A DNA stretch of 64,000 nucleotides, from the NCBI RefSeq assembly GCF_003285015.1, contig NZ_QMFB01000008.1:1-64000 (forward strand). The letters are read 5' to 3'. Origin of the DNA: Paenibacillus contaminans (GTDB lineage: Bacteria > Bacillota > Bacilli > Paenibacillales > NBRC-103111). The notes beneath the pieces were generated by a model that made no database searches, had not been told where the DNA came from, and was given only the letters and a program-made list of their open reading frames with translations. The position numbers and the translations under genes were made by a program. Below are positions 42,894 through 50,032 of the stretch, piece after piece (the first letter of the stretch is position 1; the number at the start of each line of letters is the position of its first letter).

Positions 42894-43514
42894 ATGAACG
42901 GAGTTTTCGCCAAGCACTGGTTCAAATTCGTAACGGTCGCCATCATGCTCGTTATCATTGGGGCTATCGGCTATAACGCAATTCCGAAAGAGCCGAAAGT
43001 GAAGTTTACGGTAAATAAAGAAGCGGCTGATTTTGCGCTGGACAACGTCGACGGTCAAAAAATCGGCATTCAAAACACGAACGGCAAAGTAAGACTCGTA
43101 TATTTCTACTATTCGTTCTGCCCCGATGTGTGTACGCCGACGACCGCTTTCCTATCGACCGTTCGCGACGTGCTTGTGGAGAAGGGCGAATTCGGCAAAA
43201 ACGCGCAATTTATTTCGATTACGTTCGACCCGACCCGCGATACGACGGAACGGCTCACCAAGTTCGCCGATCAATTCAGCGCGGATACGAAAAACTGGTT
43301 TTTCGTTCGCGGCGAAGAGAAAGCGACGTTCGAATTGGCGGAGAAATATATGGTTGGCGTCATGAAGGATAAAGACGGCAATTTTGCGCATACGAATTCC
43401 ATCGCGCTTGTCGACAAGAAAGGGAAAATCCGCAAATTTTACGATGTGAGCGATTTGAAGCTGACCAAAGAACAGATCGCGAACGATGTAATCGCGCTGA
43501 GTAAAGAGAAGTAG
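42894..43514 (+). CDS. sco: SCO1/SenC-family copper chaperone
   Basis: Membrane-anchored thioredoxin-fold protein (206 residues) that helps build the CuA centre of cytochrome c oxidase. ATG 42894 follows GGAGG at 42879-42883. The N-terminal anchor is VTVAIMLVIIGAIGY. Copper-binding residues are Cys76 and Cys80 in FCPDVC and His166 in FAHTNS, exactly the Sco ligand set. It lies behind ctaB but beyond a terminator. The gap of 108 bases may hold its own promoter. The lipobox found in some Bacillus Sco proteins is absent. Confidence 0.92.
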   Translation: MNGVFAKHWFKFVTVAIMLVIIGAIGYNAIPKEPKVKFTVNKEAADFALDNVDGQKIGIQNTNGKVRLVYFYYSFCPDVCTPTTAFLSTVRDVLVEKGEFGKNAQFISITFDPTRDTTERLTKFADQFSADTKNWFFVRGEEKATFELAEKYMVGVMKDKDGNFAHTNSIALVDKKGKIRKFYDVSDLKLTKEQIANDVIALSKEK

Positions 43515-43544
43515 AAACCGGCCAGCCGGGAATCGGAGAATAAG

Positions 43545-44468
43545 ATGGCTTATTTTACGCATATCCTGCTTCATAATATCATCCCGCTGTCGATCATGAT
43601 TGCGGTGGGCGTCCTTCTGCAGCGGCTGTTCAAGCTCGATATCCGGACATTGTCGAAATTAAATTTCTATTTGTTTTCGCCTGCGGTCATGTTCAAAATG
43701 CTGTACGAATCCAATCTTTCGTTCGGCATCATGATGCAGGTTCTGCTCTTTTTTGCGATATTTTTCGGACTGCTGTTTCTGCTTATGGAGGTTGTCGTCC
43801 GCGTGCGCCGGTACGAACCGGGCATGCGAAGCGCGATGCGCAACAGCGTAATTTTCTACAACAGCGCCAACTATGCGATTCCGCTGAACCAGCTTGTCTT
43901 CGTCGGCGATCCGTTTACGCTGTCGATCCAAATTATCGTCATGATGATGCAGAGCCTGCTGCCAAATACATACGGCGTATACAGCGTGAACGCGCACAAA
44001 CGCGATATGCGTGCGACTGTACGCACGATGCTGACGATGCCGGTCATCTATGTCATACCGCTCGCGTTCCTGATGCGTGGGTTCGACGTTCCGGTGCCTC
44101 AGCCGATCTACGATCCAATCAACCAGATCTCGAACGCGTTCGTTGCGACGGCGCTGCTTACGCTGGGCGTTCAATTGGGCAATATGAAGTGGGCGCTCAA
44201 GCTGTCCGACGTTTTGCTGTCCAACGTGCTGCGGCTGTTCGTAGGACCTGCGCTCGGATTTGCGGTCGTTTTGCTGCTCGGCATCGAAGGCATGATGGCC
44301 AAAGCGCTCGTGTTGTCCTGCGCCGTGCCGACCTCGCTCAGCAGCGTGCTGCTCGCCGTCGAGTTCGACAGCGAGGCGGAGTTCGCTTCGCAGGCGGTAT
44401 TTTCTTCGACGGTGCTAAGCATTTTTTCGGTAACGACGGTTATTTATTTGCTGCAGTATGTCGGATAG
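43545..44468 (+). CDS. AEC-family (auxin efflux carrier-like) transporter
   Basis: Membrane transporter of 307 residues with about ten hydrophobic segments in the two five-helix halves of the AEC family. ATG 43545 is preceded by a weak CGGAGAA. The conserved middle stretch FYNSANYAIPLNQLVFVGDP has the Asn/Pro pattern of the family, and the C-terminal half contains LTLGVQLGNMKWALK. Substrates of bacterial AEC members are mostly malate or other carboxylates, or unknown. The context (sco upstream, unrelated gene convergent downstream) does not narrow it. Confidence 0.88.
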   Translation: MAYFTHILLHNIIPLSIMIAVGVLLQRLFKLDIRTLSKLNFYLFSPAVMFKMLYESNLSFGIMMQVLLFFAIFFGLLFLLMEVVVRVRRYEPGMRSAMRNSVIFYNSANYAIPLNQLVFVGDPFTLSIQIIVMMMQSLLPNTYGVYSVNAHKRDMRATVRTMLTMPVIYVIPLAFLMRGFDVPVPQPIYDPINQISNAFVATALLTLGVQLGNMKWALKLSDVLLSNVLRLFVGPALGFAVVLLLGIEGMMAKALVLSCAVPTSLSSVLLAVEFDSEAEFASQAVFSSTVLSIFSVTTVIYLLQYVG

Positions 44469-44512
44469 ACGTCCGGGAGCGGGCGGATGAACCGGCTCGG
44501 CCGGGAACTTAT

Positions 44513-45250
44513 TCAATCCGTAATGATATGTCCCGGACGGGGTGCGAATTCAACGAAGCCGGCCATTTGGCGCGCTTGAAAGCCGATTGGCTTGCTTCTG
44601 CCGATCATGATCATATTTTTCATGTCGCCCGTTTCTCCCGACGGCAAAAGGAACGTTTTGATGTAGGCAAACTCCTCGCTGAGCGTCGTATGTATGGCGT
44701 TGATCAGGCTGTCGTTATCGCCTCTTCCCATCAGGTTCATGATGAAGGCTCCCCCGGATTCGAGCTTTTGCCTGACCATGCCGAAAAAAGATTTGGATGT
44801 CAAATGCCGCGGCGTTCCTTTATCCGTGAATGCGTCCAAAATAATATAGTCGTAAGCTTGTTCCCGTTCCCCCTCGAGAATTAGGCGCCCATCGCCTATA
44901 ACCACATTTTCCGCGTCATACCCGAAAAACGCTCTGCTCAGCTCCACAACTGTTTCGTTAAGCTCCGCCACCTTAAACCGCTTCTTCGCAAAATGCCCGG
45001 CGATCGTCCCGATTCCGTGTCCGATAAGAAACGCGTCTTCGAAATCGGGATTGTTGAACTCCATCAAATGAATGATCGCCCTCGGATATTCAAACATAAC
45101 GCGCCCCGGATTATGCAAATCCATCGCCCCTTGTACGGCAGCGTCCGAAAATTGCAAAACGCGAAAATTCCCTTTCTCGCCATATAACTCATTTGTATCG
45201 TATACCGTAATCTCGTGATTTCGGACATATTGTTTGAACAGGAAATGCAA
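44513..45250 (-). CDS. Spermidine-synthase-like methyltransferase-fold protein
   Basis: Soluble Rossmann-fold protein of 245 residues. TTG at 45250-45248 has AAGGAGG about eight bases upstream. A small N-terminal beta domain precedes the nucleotide-binding core. The loop LIGHGIGTIAGHF takes the place of the usual GGG-D/E-G motif. VVIGDGRLILE and YDYIILDAFTDKGTP match spermidine synthase motifs. No speD or other polyamine gene is nearby, so the true substrate is open; a SAM- or decarboxy-SAM-using transferase is likely. It converges with the AEC gene. Confidence 0.75.
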   Translation of the reverse strand: MHFLFKQYVRNHEITVYDTNELYGEKGNFRVLQFSDAAVQGAMDLHNPGRVMFEYPRAIIHLMEFNNPDFEDAFLIGHGIGTIAGHFAKKRFKVAELNETVVELSRAFFGYDAENVVIGDGRLILEGEREQAYDYIILDAFTDKGTPRHLTSKSFFGMVRQKLESGGAFIMNLMGRGDNDSLINAIHTTLSEEFAYIKTFLLPSGETGDMKNMIMIGRSKPIGFQARQMAGFVEFAPRPGHIITD

Positions 45251-45532
45251 GCGGAAGCCTCCTTAATTTGGCTAGGTTAAGCTATTTTAACATCCCGCTG
45301 CAATCGATAGTCAATGTAAAAAGCGGACACAGCCGTTTTTTACGAAAATGCGAGAGGAAGAGTCATATTCTCATCATAGTCTGAGGCCGAGAGGCCATGA
45401 ACGTTTATTCATGTGCGGCGGCAGCTTTAAGTTATTGACACTCGCTTCGTATCAGTGTATTAATTAAGTAATACAGTAATACGGAACGGGATGTTTCGTT
45501 CTGCGTTCAAACGATCTTGAAGGAGTGTAGGT
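45251..45532. other. Divergent intergenic region, spermidine-synthase-like / CPBP
   Basis: It contains the CPBP promoter and palindrome (described separately). The left part has no recognisable feature. Confidence 0.4.
45435..45480 (+). promoter_or_regulatory. Promoter with overlapping palindromic operator upstream of the CPBP gene
   Basis: TTGACA at 45435-45440 and TATTAA at 45458-45463 (17-base spacer) form a near-consensus SigA promoter. The -10 overlaps the inverted repeat GTATTA-ATTAAG-TAATAC, followed by a second TAATAC. This TAATAC-type palindrome resembles operators of GntR/YtrA-family repressors, but no such regulator gene is in the window. Confidence 0.6.
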
Positions 45533-46234
45533 ATGCTCGGAATCATTATTTTACTCGTATTGTCATGGCTGGTGCTTCGTTACACGGTTAAACAACCGAT
45601 TTGCGTTCTTGGTTTCAGCCCTCCGGGAAGGCGATTGGTACAGCTCGCAGCCGGATTCGCGCTTGCAGCCGTTCTTTGCACCGCCGTTCAGTGGTCCGAG
45701 ATTGCCCTTACGCAAAAGGACTGGGAGGTGAACGCCGCTTATTCGATTGCGCAATTCGGCAGCGTTTTGTGGTGGAATACGAAGTCCGTACTGTTCGAGG
45801 AGCTAATTTTCCGAGGGGCGCTGCTGGCGGTTGCGATCCGGCTGTACGGTATGCGCAAAGGCGTCCTGCTGTCTGCGGCCGCTTTCGGCATCTATCATTG
45901 GTTCTCGTACGGCGTATTCGGTAATCTGCCGGTTATGGCTTTCGTATTTCTGACGACGTTCGCCGCAGGAGCCGCCTGGGCCTACGCTTATGCGAGAACG
46001 GGATCGATAGCGCTTGCGATCGGGAGCCATTTGGGCTGGAACGCGGCGAATGCCGTTTTATTTTCGGAAGGACCTTTGGGCAAGCAGCTGATGACGACAA
46101 CCGAAGGCGCCGGCTATACGCCGCTCACCGGCATTCCGTCGCTTTTGTTTTTTATCGCGTCGAACGCGGTGCTGCCGGCAGCTGTCTACCTGATCGCAAA
46201 GCGTTATTCCGCATCTTCTTCCGTACGGGAGTAA
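45533..46234 (+). CDS. CPBP-family intramembrane metalloprotease
   Basis: Multi-spanning membrane protein of 233 residues (Abi/CAAX prenyl protease-like). AAGGAG at 45519-45524 precedes ATG 45533. All three CPBP motifs are present: Glu89-Glu90 with Arg94 (FEELIFRG), His122 in FGIYHW, and His166/Asn170 in SHLGWN. The zinc site and catalytic glutamates therefore appear intact. Bacterial CPBP proteins act in peptide maturation, immunity or envelope functions, but the substrate cannot be inferred. The strong promoter with an overlapping palindrome suggests repression that is lifted by an inducer. Confidence 0.88.
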   Translation: MLGIIILLVLSWLVLRYTVKQPICVLGFSPPGRRLVQLAAGFALAAVLCTAVQWSEIALTQKDWEVNAAYSIAQFGSVLWWNTKSVLFEELIFRGALLAVAIRLYGMRKGVLLSAAAFGIYHWFSYGVFGNLPVMAFVFLTTFAAGAAWAYAYARTGSIALAIGSHLGWNAANAVLFSEGPLGKQLMTTTEGAGYTPLTGIPSLLFFIASNAVLPAAVYLIAKRYSASSSVRE

Positions 46235-46278
46235 GAAAGCCGGCATAGGCTTATACGGATCGGGCTCCAAAGCCATCA

Positions 46279-46635
46279 TTACGCACCCGGCTCGGGCGAT
46301 GGAGAAGGATACACGATCCATTCCTCGAGCCCGGCCTTTTCGAGCTGCTGGATCAAATATTCCTCGGGCGTTCCTTCAACGCCGGCATAACCTCTGCGCG
46401 TATAAATGTGCTCGGCGTCGGGGAAGGCTTCGCGCAAAGCCGCACGTATTTTTTTGCCGGACGCGTCGTTATCCGTGAAAAGGAACACGTCCTTGTCGCC
46501 GACTTCTTTCTTCAGCTCCTCGATCCGCTCGGTTCCCGGGGTTCCGTATGTGCACAAGATCAGCGCTTCTTCGGCCAGCACACGCCGCAAGCGGCTGCGG
46601 TCGTTTTTACCCTCCACGATAATGGCGTAGGTCAT
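46279..46635 (-). CDS. Small stand-alone Toprim-domain protein
   Basis: Protein of 118 residues that is essentially one Toprim domain. ATG 46635 is preceded by AGGAGG. The catalytic Glu lies in IIVEGKNDR, and the DxD pair lies in FLFTDNDASGKKI. Similar small Toprim proteins in Firmicutes are related to RNase M5 but lack its C-terminal region. Functions in RNA or DNA cleavage are plausible but unproven. It is convergent with the CPBP gene and has no obvious operon partner. Confidence 0.8.
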   Translation of the reverse strand: MTYAIIVEGKNDRSRLRRVLAEEALILCTYGTPGTERIEELKKEVGDKDVFLFTDNDASGKKIRAALREAFPDAEHIYTRRGYAGVEGTPEEYLIQQLEKAGLEEWIVYPSPSPEPGA

Positions 46636-46877
46636 AGTACCTCCTGCTGCCTGCCGGCAATCATGGGAAAGACGGCGGCGATGTCATTGGATTCGGCAAC
46701 CTATTCTGCTCTTAGCTTATCATACCCGTATCGAGATTTCCTTCTGCGAGGAATGGAATACGCGGTTGCAGGCGTATGAACAAAGAGAGTCCGCGCCGTG
46801 CTGTTACCCGATGTTCCAGACGCGCTTATCGCTGCATTAGGAATCGGAGGATTTCGATGCTTAAACCGCCGGTACGC
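46636..46877. other. Intergenic region upstream of the Toprim gene
   Basis: No gene is supported. It should hold the promoter of the minus-strand Toprim gene, but no clear box was assigned. Confidence 0.35.
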
Positions 46878-47687
46878 TCAGCTGCCGCGCAGCGATATGC
46901 GGTATTCGGTCGGCGTCTTGCCGTGTCTTTCGCGGAAGATGCGGTGGAAGTACGAGTAGCTGCCGAAGCCGCATGACTCCGCGATTTGCTCGAGCGTCAT
47001 CATGCTGTAGGCCATTCTTTCCTCGGCAATCGAGAGACGGACCTCAAGTGTGTACTGGATCATCGATTTGCCGTAGCATTCCTTGAACAAATGGACGGCC
47101 CGCGAGACGCTTAAATTGACATGACGGGCGACATCCTCGATTTTGAGCGGCGTGACCGCGTGTTCCTCGATATAACTCTTCATTCGCGCAGCGGTAAAAA
47201 GCTTGCCTTTAACGGCAGGCGCAGGAACGATCGCCTTATCCAGCGTCAGGCATAAGGAACGAAATAAGTAGCCGACCAGCTCCTCGTTGCTTTCCTCGAA
47301 CTTAAGCTTCTCGGTCAGGATCATCCGCCAAAGCGATAACAGCTTGTCGTCGAGGTCGATCCGCGACTTGACCGGCTTCGGCGCCCGGTTCCACCATTCG
47401 TCAACCCACGGACCATTGCAGTACAAATAATAGTCGCCGCTCGCTACGGCGGGACCCAGCCGTCCGTTCTCGAATTCGTCGATCAATAGACCGTAGGACA
47501 TGCCCGGGGCGTACAGCAGCAGGTCTCCGGCTTGCACCGGCGTCATGACCCCGTCTACCAGCGCTTTTGCATTGCCTTCCGTTTGGAGCCGGAAAAGATA
47601 ATGCTTCAAGGCTTCCTTCTCCTGTTTGAGCCGCTGGGAATGATACGAATAGCTGCAAATCAGAACGTTGACATCGGGAGTGTACAT
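46878..47687 (-). CDS. AraC-family transcriptional regulator
   Basis: Cytoplasmic regulator of 269 residues. ATG 47687 has GGAG about eight bases upstream. Residues 1-150 form a cupin-like ligand-binding region (PVQAGDLLLYAPGMSYGLLI), and residues about 170-269 form the AraC double HTH (RHVNLSVSRAVHLFKECYGK; CGFGSYSYFHRIFRERHGKT). It is transcribed divergently from the isomerase/dehydrogenase pair at 47.8-49.7 kb across a 134-base gap, so it probably controls that pair in response to a sugar or polyol. Confidence 0.88.
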   Translation of the reverse strand: MYTPDVNVLICSYSYHSQRLKQEKEALKHYLFRLQTEGNAKALVDGVMTPVQAGDLLLYAPGMSYGLLIDEFENGRLGPAVASGDYYLYCNGPWVDEWWNRAPKPVKSRIDLDDKLLSLWRMILTEKLKFEESNEELVGYLFRSLCLTLDKAIVPAPAVKGKLFTAARMKSYIEEHAVTPLKIEDVARHVNLSVSRAVHLFKECYGKSMIQYTLEVRLSIAEERMAYSMMTLEQIAESCGFGSYSYFHRIFRERHGKTPTEYRISLRGS

Positions 47688-47821
47688 GGGCAGCGCTCCA
47701 TTTTAGCCAGATAGTTGATGCGACAATCACATTCTTCATTCCTATTATAAAGCGTTATTTCTATAATCGGAACTAGATATTCCAATACCAGATAGCCAGA
47801 ATGAAGAAGGAGCGATAAACC
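47688..47821. promoter_or_regulatory. Divergent promoter region, AraC regulator / isomerase
   Basis: The gap contains a TATAAT hexamer at 47762-47767 (plus strand) and several AT-rich short repeats, including GATATTCC and CCAGATAGCCAG. The -35 of the plus-strand promoter is weak, as expected for AraC-activated promoters. Confidence 0.4.
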
Positions 47822-48595
47822 TTGAATAGAATGGGCATCGGCCTGCAGCTGTATACGCTGCGCGAAGAAATGGCGAAGGATTTCAAAGGAACGCTGCGCA
47901 AGGTGGCGGAGCTCGGATACGAAGGCGTCGAGTTTGCCGGTTACGGCGGCCTCCCTGCAGAGGAGCTTGCGGAGCTGCTGCAGTCGCTTGGCTTGAAGGC
48001 GATCGCCGGTCATGTAGGCTTGAATAGCATTCGTACGAACCTGGATCAGGAAATCGCTTATCTCCAAACGATCGGCGCCCGAAATCTCGTACTGCCGGGT
48101 ATCCCCGGCGAAGACAGATCCGACGAAGAGTCCTGGAAGCGTATCTTCGCGCTTTGCGGACAGGCTGGGGAAGAAACGGCGAAGCAGGGGCTCGCATTCG
48201 GCTACCATAACCATGATTTCGAATTCAAAACGCAGATCGACGGAGCGTATGCGTTCGACGCGCTTTTTTCCGCTACGGCTCCCGAGCATGTGAAGGTGGA
48301 GATGGATATCGGCTGGGTGCAGTTCGCCGGTCTAGAGCCGATCGACTACATCCGCAAGTATTCCGGCAGACTGCCGCTTGTCCACTTGAAGGATTTCCGT
48401 ATCGGCGCGGATGGCAAAATCGACACCGTCGAGCTTGGACGAGGCGTGATCAAGCTGACTGACGTCATCGCCGCAGCTTCCGAGGCCGGAACCGAATGGC
48501 TGATCGTCGAGCAGGATAACTGCGCGAATCCGCCGCTCGAAAGCGTGGAAACAAGCATTAATTGGCTGAAAGAGAACTATTTGTCCCGTTTTTAG
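47822..48595 (+). CDS. Sugar phosphate isomerase/epimerase (xylose isomerase-like TIM barrel)
   Basis: Predicted metal-dependent TIM-barrel enzyme of 257 residues. TTG 47822 has AAGGAG at 47807-47812, while the next ATG (47831) would be too far away. Typical features are GIGLQLYTLREEM at the N-terminus, GYHNHDFEF, VEMDIGWVQF, PLVHLKDF and WLIVEQD, which carry the His/Glu/Asp metal ligands. The family includes inosose dehydratase and ketose epimerases. It is followed after 39 bases by a Gfo/Idh/MocA dehydrogenase, a frequent partner in polyol or inositol-like catabolism. Confidence 0.9.
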   Translation: MNRMGIGLQLYTLREEMAKDFKGTLRKVAELGYEGVEFAGYGGLPAEELAELLQSLGLKAIAGHVGLNSIRTNLDQEIAYLQTIGARNLVLPGIPGEDRSDEESWKRIFALCGQAGEETAKQGLAFGYHNHDFEFKTQIDGAYAFDALFSATAPEHVKVEMDIGWVQFAGLEPIDYIRKYSGRLPLVHLKDFRIGADGKIDTVELGRGVIKLTDVIAAASEAGTEWLIVEQDNCANPPLESVETSINWLKENYLSRF

Positions 48596-48634
48596 CAAGT
48601 TGTCGATTATCATTGATATTGAGAGGTGCAGGAT

Positions 48635-49654
48635 ATGAGTAAAATTAGAGTGGCTGTTATCGGCTGCGGCTCGATCGCCAAACATAGACATATTCCCGAG
48701 TATGCGGCAAACCAGAACGTGGAGCTTGCGGCGTTCGTCGATCCCGTCATAGAGCGCGCGGAGGCATACGCCGAGCAATACGGAGCGAAAGCTTTCGCCG
48801 ATTACGAAGCCATGCTTTCCGAAGTGAAGCCGGATGCGGTAAGCGTTTGTACGCCGAATGCTCTGCATGCGCCGGTATCGATCGCTGCAGCCAACGCGGG
48901 CGCTCATGTGCTGGTCGAGAAACCAATGGCCGTTTCCGAAACGGAAGCGCAAGCGATGATTGACGCGGCTAGGAGCAACGGGGTTTATTTGATGGTCGGC
49001 CATAATCAGCGGTTCATGCCTCCTCACGTCAAGGCGAAGGAAGTTCTGAAATCGGGCGTGCTCGGCAAAGTGATCACGTTCCGCACCTCGTTCGGCCATC
49101 CGGGACCGGAGGGCTGGAGCGTGGACGGCAAGGAAAGCTGGTTTTTCCGCAAGCCGGATGCGGCGATGGGCGCGATGGGCGATCTTGGCGTCCATAAGTC
49201 CGATCTGATCCGCTGGCTGCTGGACGACGAGGTGTCCGAGGTGGCATCGTTTATCGGTACGCTTCATAAGACGGAAACCGACGTGGACGATAACGCCGTT
49301 TGCTTGCTCCGAATGAAGAGCGGCGCCTTCGGCTCACTGGTGGCGAGCTGGACGTATTATAAGGGCGGCGACAACAGCACGGTGCTTTGGTGCGAGAACG
49401 GCGTCATGCGGATCGGCGAGACGGGCGGGGACAAAGTCGTTGTCGAGCTGCGCAACGGAAACGTCGATACGTATCAAGTCGGCGCGATCGCCACGAACGA
49501 AAAGCAGACGTTCAGCGGCGTCATCGACGCGTTCGTCACAAGCATTGTCACGCAAACGCCTCCGAGCATTTCCGGCGAGGAAGGAAGCAAGTCGCTGAAG
49601 GTCATTTTGGCTGCTTTCGAATCGCAGGAGACCGGGAAAATCGTTAAGCTTTAA
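48635..49654 (+). CDS. Gfo/Idh/MocA-family oxidoreductase
   Basis: NAD(P)-dependent sugar or polyol dehydrogenase of 339 residues. ATG 48635 has GAGAGGTG about seven bases upstream. The N-terminal Rossmann fold carries VIGCGSIAKHRHIPEY, and the family motif VLVEKPMAV contains the catalytic-site Lys. GDLGVHKSDLIRWLL belongs to the C-terminal alpha/beta substrate domain. Co-transcribed with the TIM-barrel isomerase, it probably oxidises or rearranges the sugar imported by one of the ABC systems. The exact substrate is not determinable from sequence. Confidence 0.92.
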   Translation: MSKIRVAVIGCGSIAKHRHIPEYAANQNVELAAFVDPVIERAEAYAEQYGAKAFADYEAMLSEVKPDAVSVCTPNALHAPVSIAAANAGAHVLVEKPMAVSETEAQAMIDAARSNGVYLMVGHNQRFMPPHVKAKEVLKSGVLGKVITFRTSFGHPGPEGWSVDGKESWFFRKPDAAMGAMGDLGVHKSDLIRWLLDDEVSEVASFIGTLHKTETDVDDNAVCLLRMKSGAFGSLVASWTYYKGGDNSTVLWCENGVMRIGETGGDKVVVELRNGNVDTYQVGAIATNEKQTFSGVIDAFVTSIVTQTPPSISGEEGSKSLKVILAAFESQETGKIVKL

Positions 49655-49692
49655 TACAACCGGCTTCTCGGGACATACCGCCAATTACCGTA

Positions 49693-49757
49693 AAGAACCC
49701 TGTTCAAGAGCAGCTCTACTTAGTAGAATCTCCTCTCGAAGCGGGGTTCTTTTTTTG
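49693..49757 (+). terminator. Intrinsic terminator after the dehydrogenase gene
   Basis: AGAACCC (49694-49700) pairs with GGGTTCT (49744-49750) around a 43-base internally structured loop, followed by a run of seven T in total. Confidence 0.7.
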
Positions 49758-50032
49758 TCCCCAAAAGATAAAGTTTCACGATTCAAGCGAAATACGATGC
49801 AACTACGATGATAGGATCACCCTGAATTAATGATCATTTAGGCATGAATTTTCACTTCTTATTTTTGCTAAGATACGGAATGTCAGAAAGTATTTTGATC
49901 CAAAGGAATGAATTATTCAAGGAAAAAGGAGGCGAACTCAAAGCACATCAGCTGTGCAAAGCTGTAACCGCTATGAAGTACAACTGCAAAAGACAGCGGT
50001 TTGACATGAAATTATTTAGAGGGAGCAGTGAT
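49758..50032. other. Leader of the third DUF4838 gene
   Basis: AT-rich spacer. The open frame extends back to 49844 but without a convincing ribosome binding site. The well-supported start is 50033. No promoter pair could be assigned. Confidence 0.4.

Noticed and set aside
44513..45250. Calling the gene speE
   Set aside because: The nucleotide-binding loop departs from the canonical spermidine synthase motif and no polyamine genes are nearby, so only a fold-level call is made.
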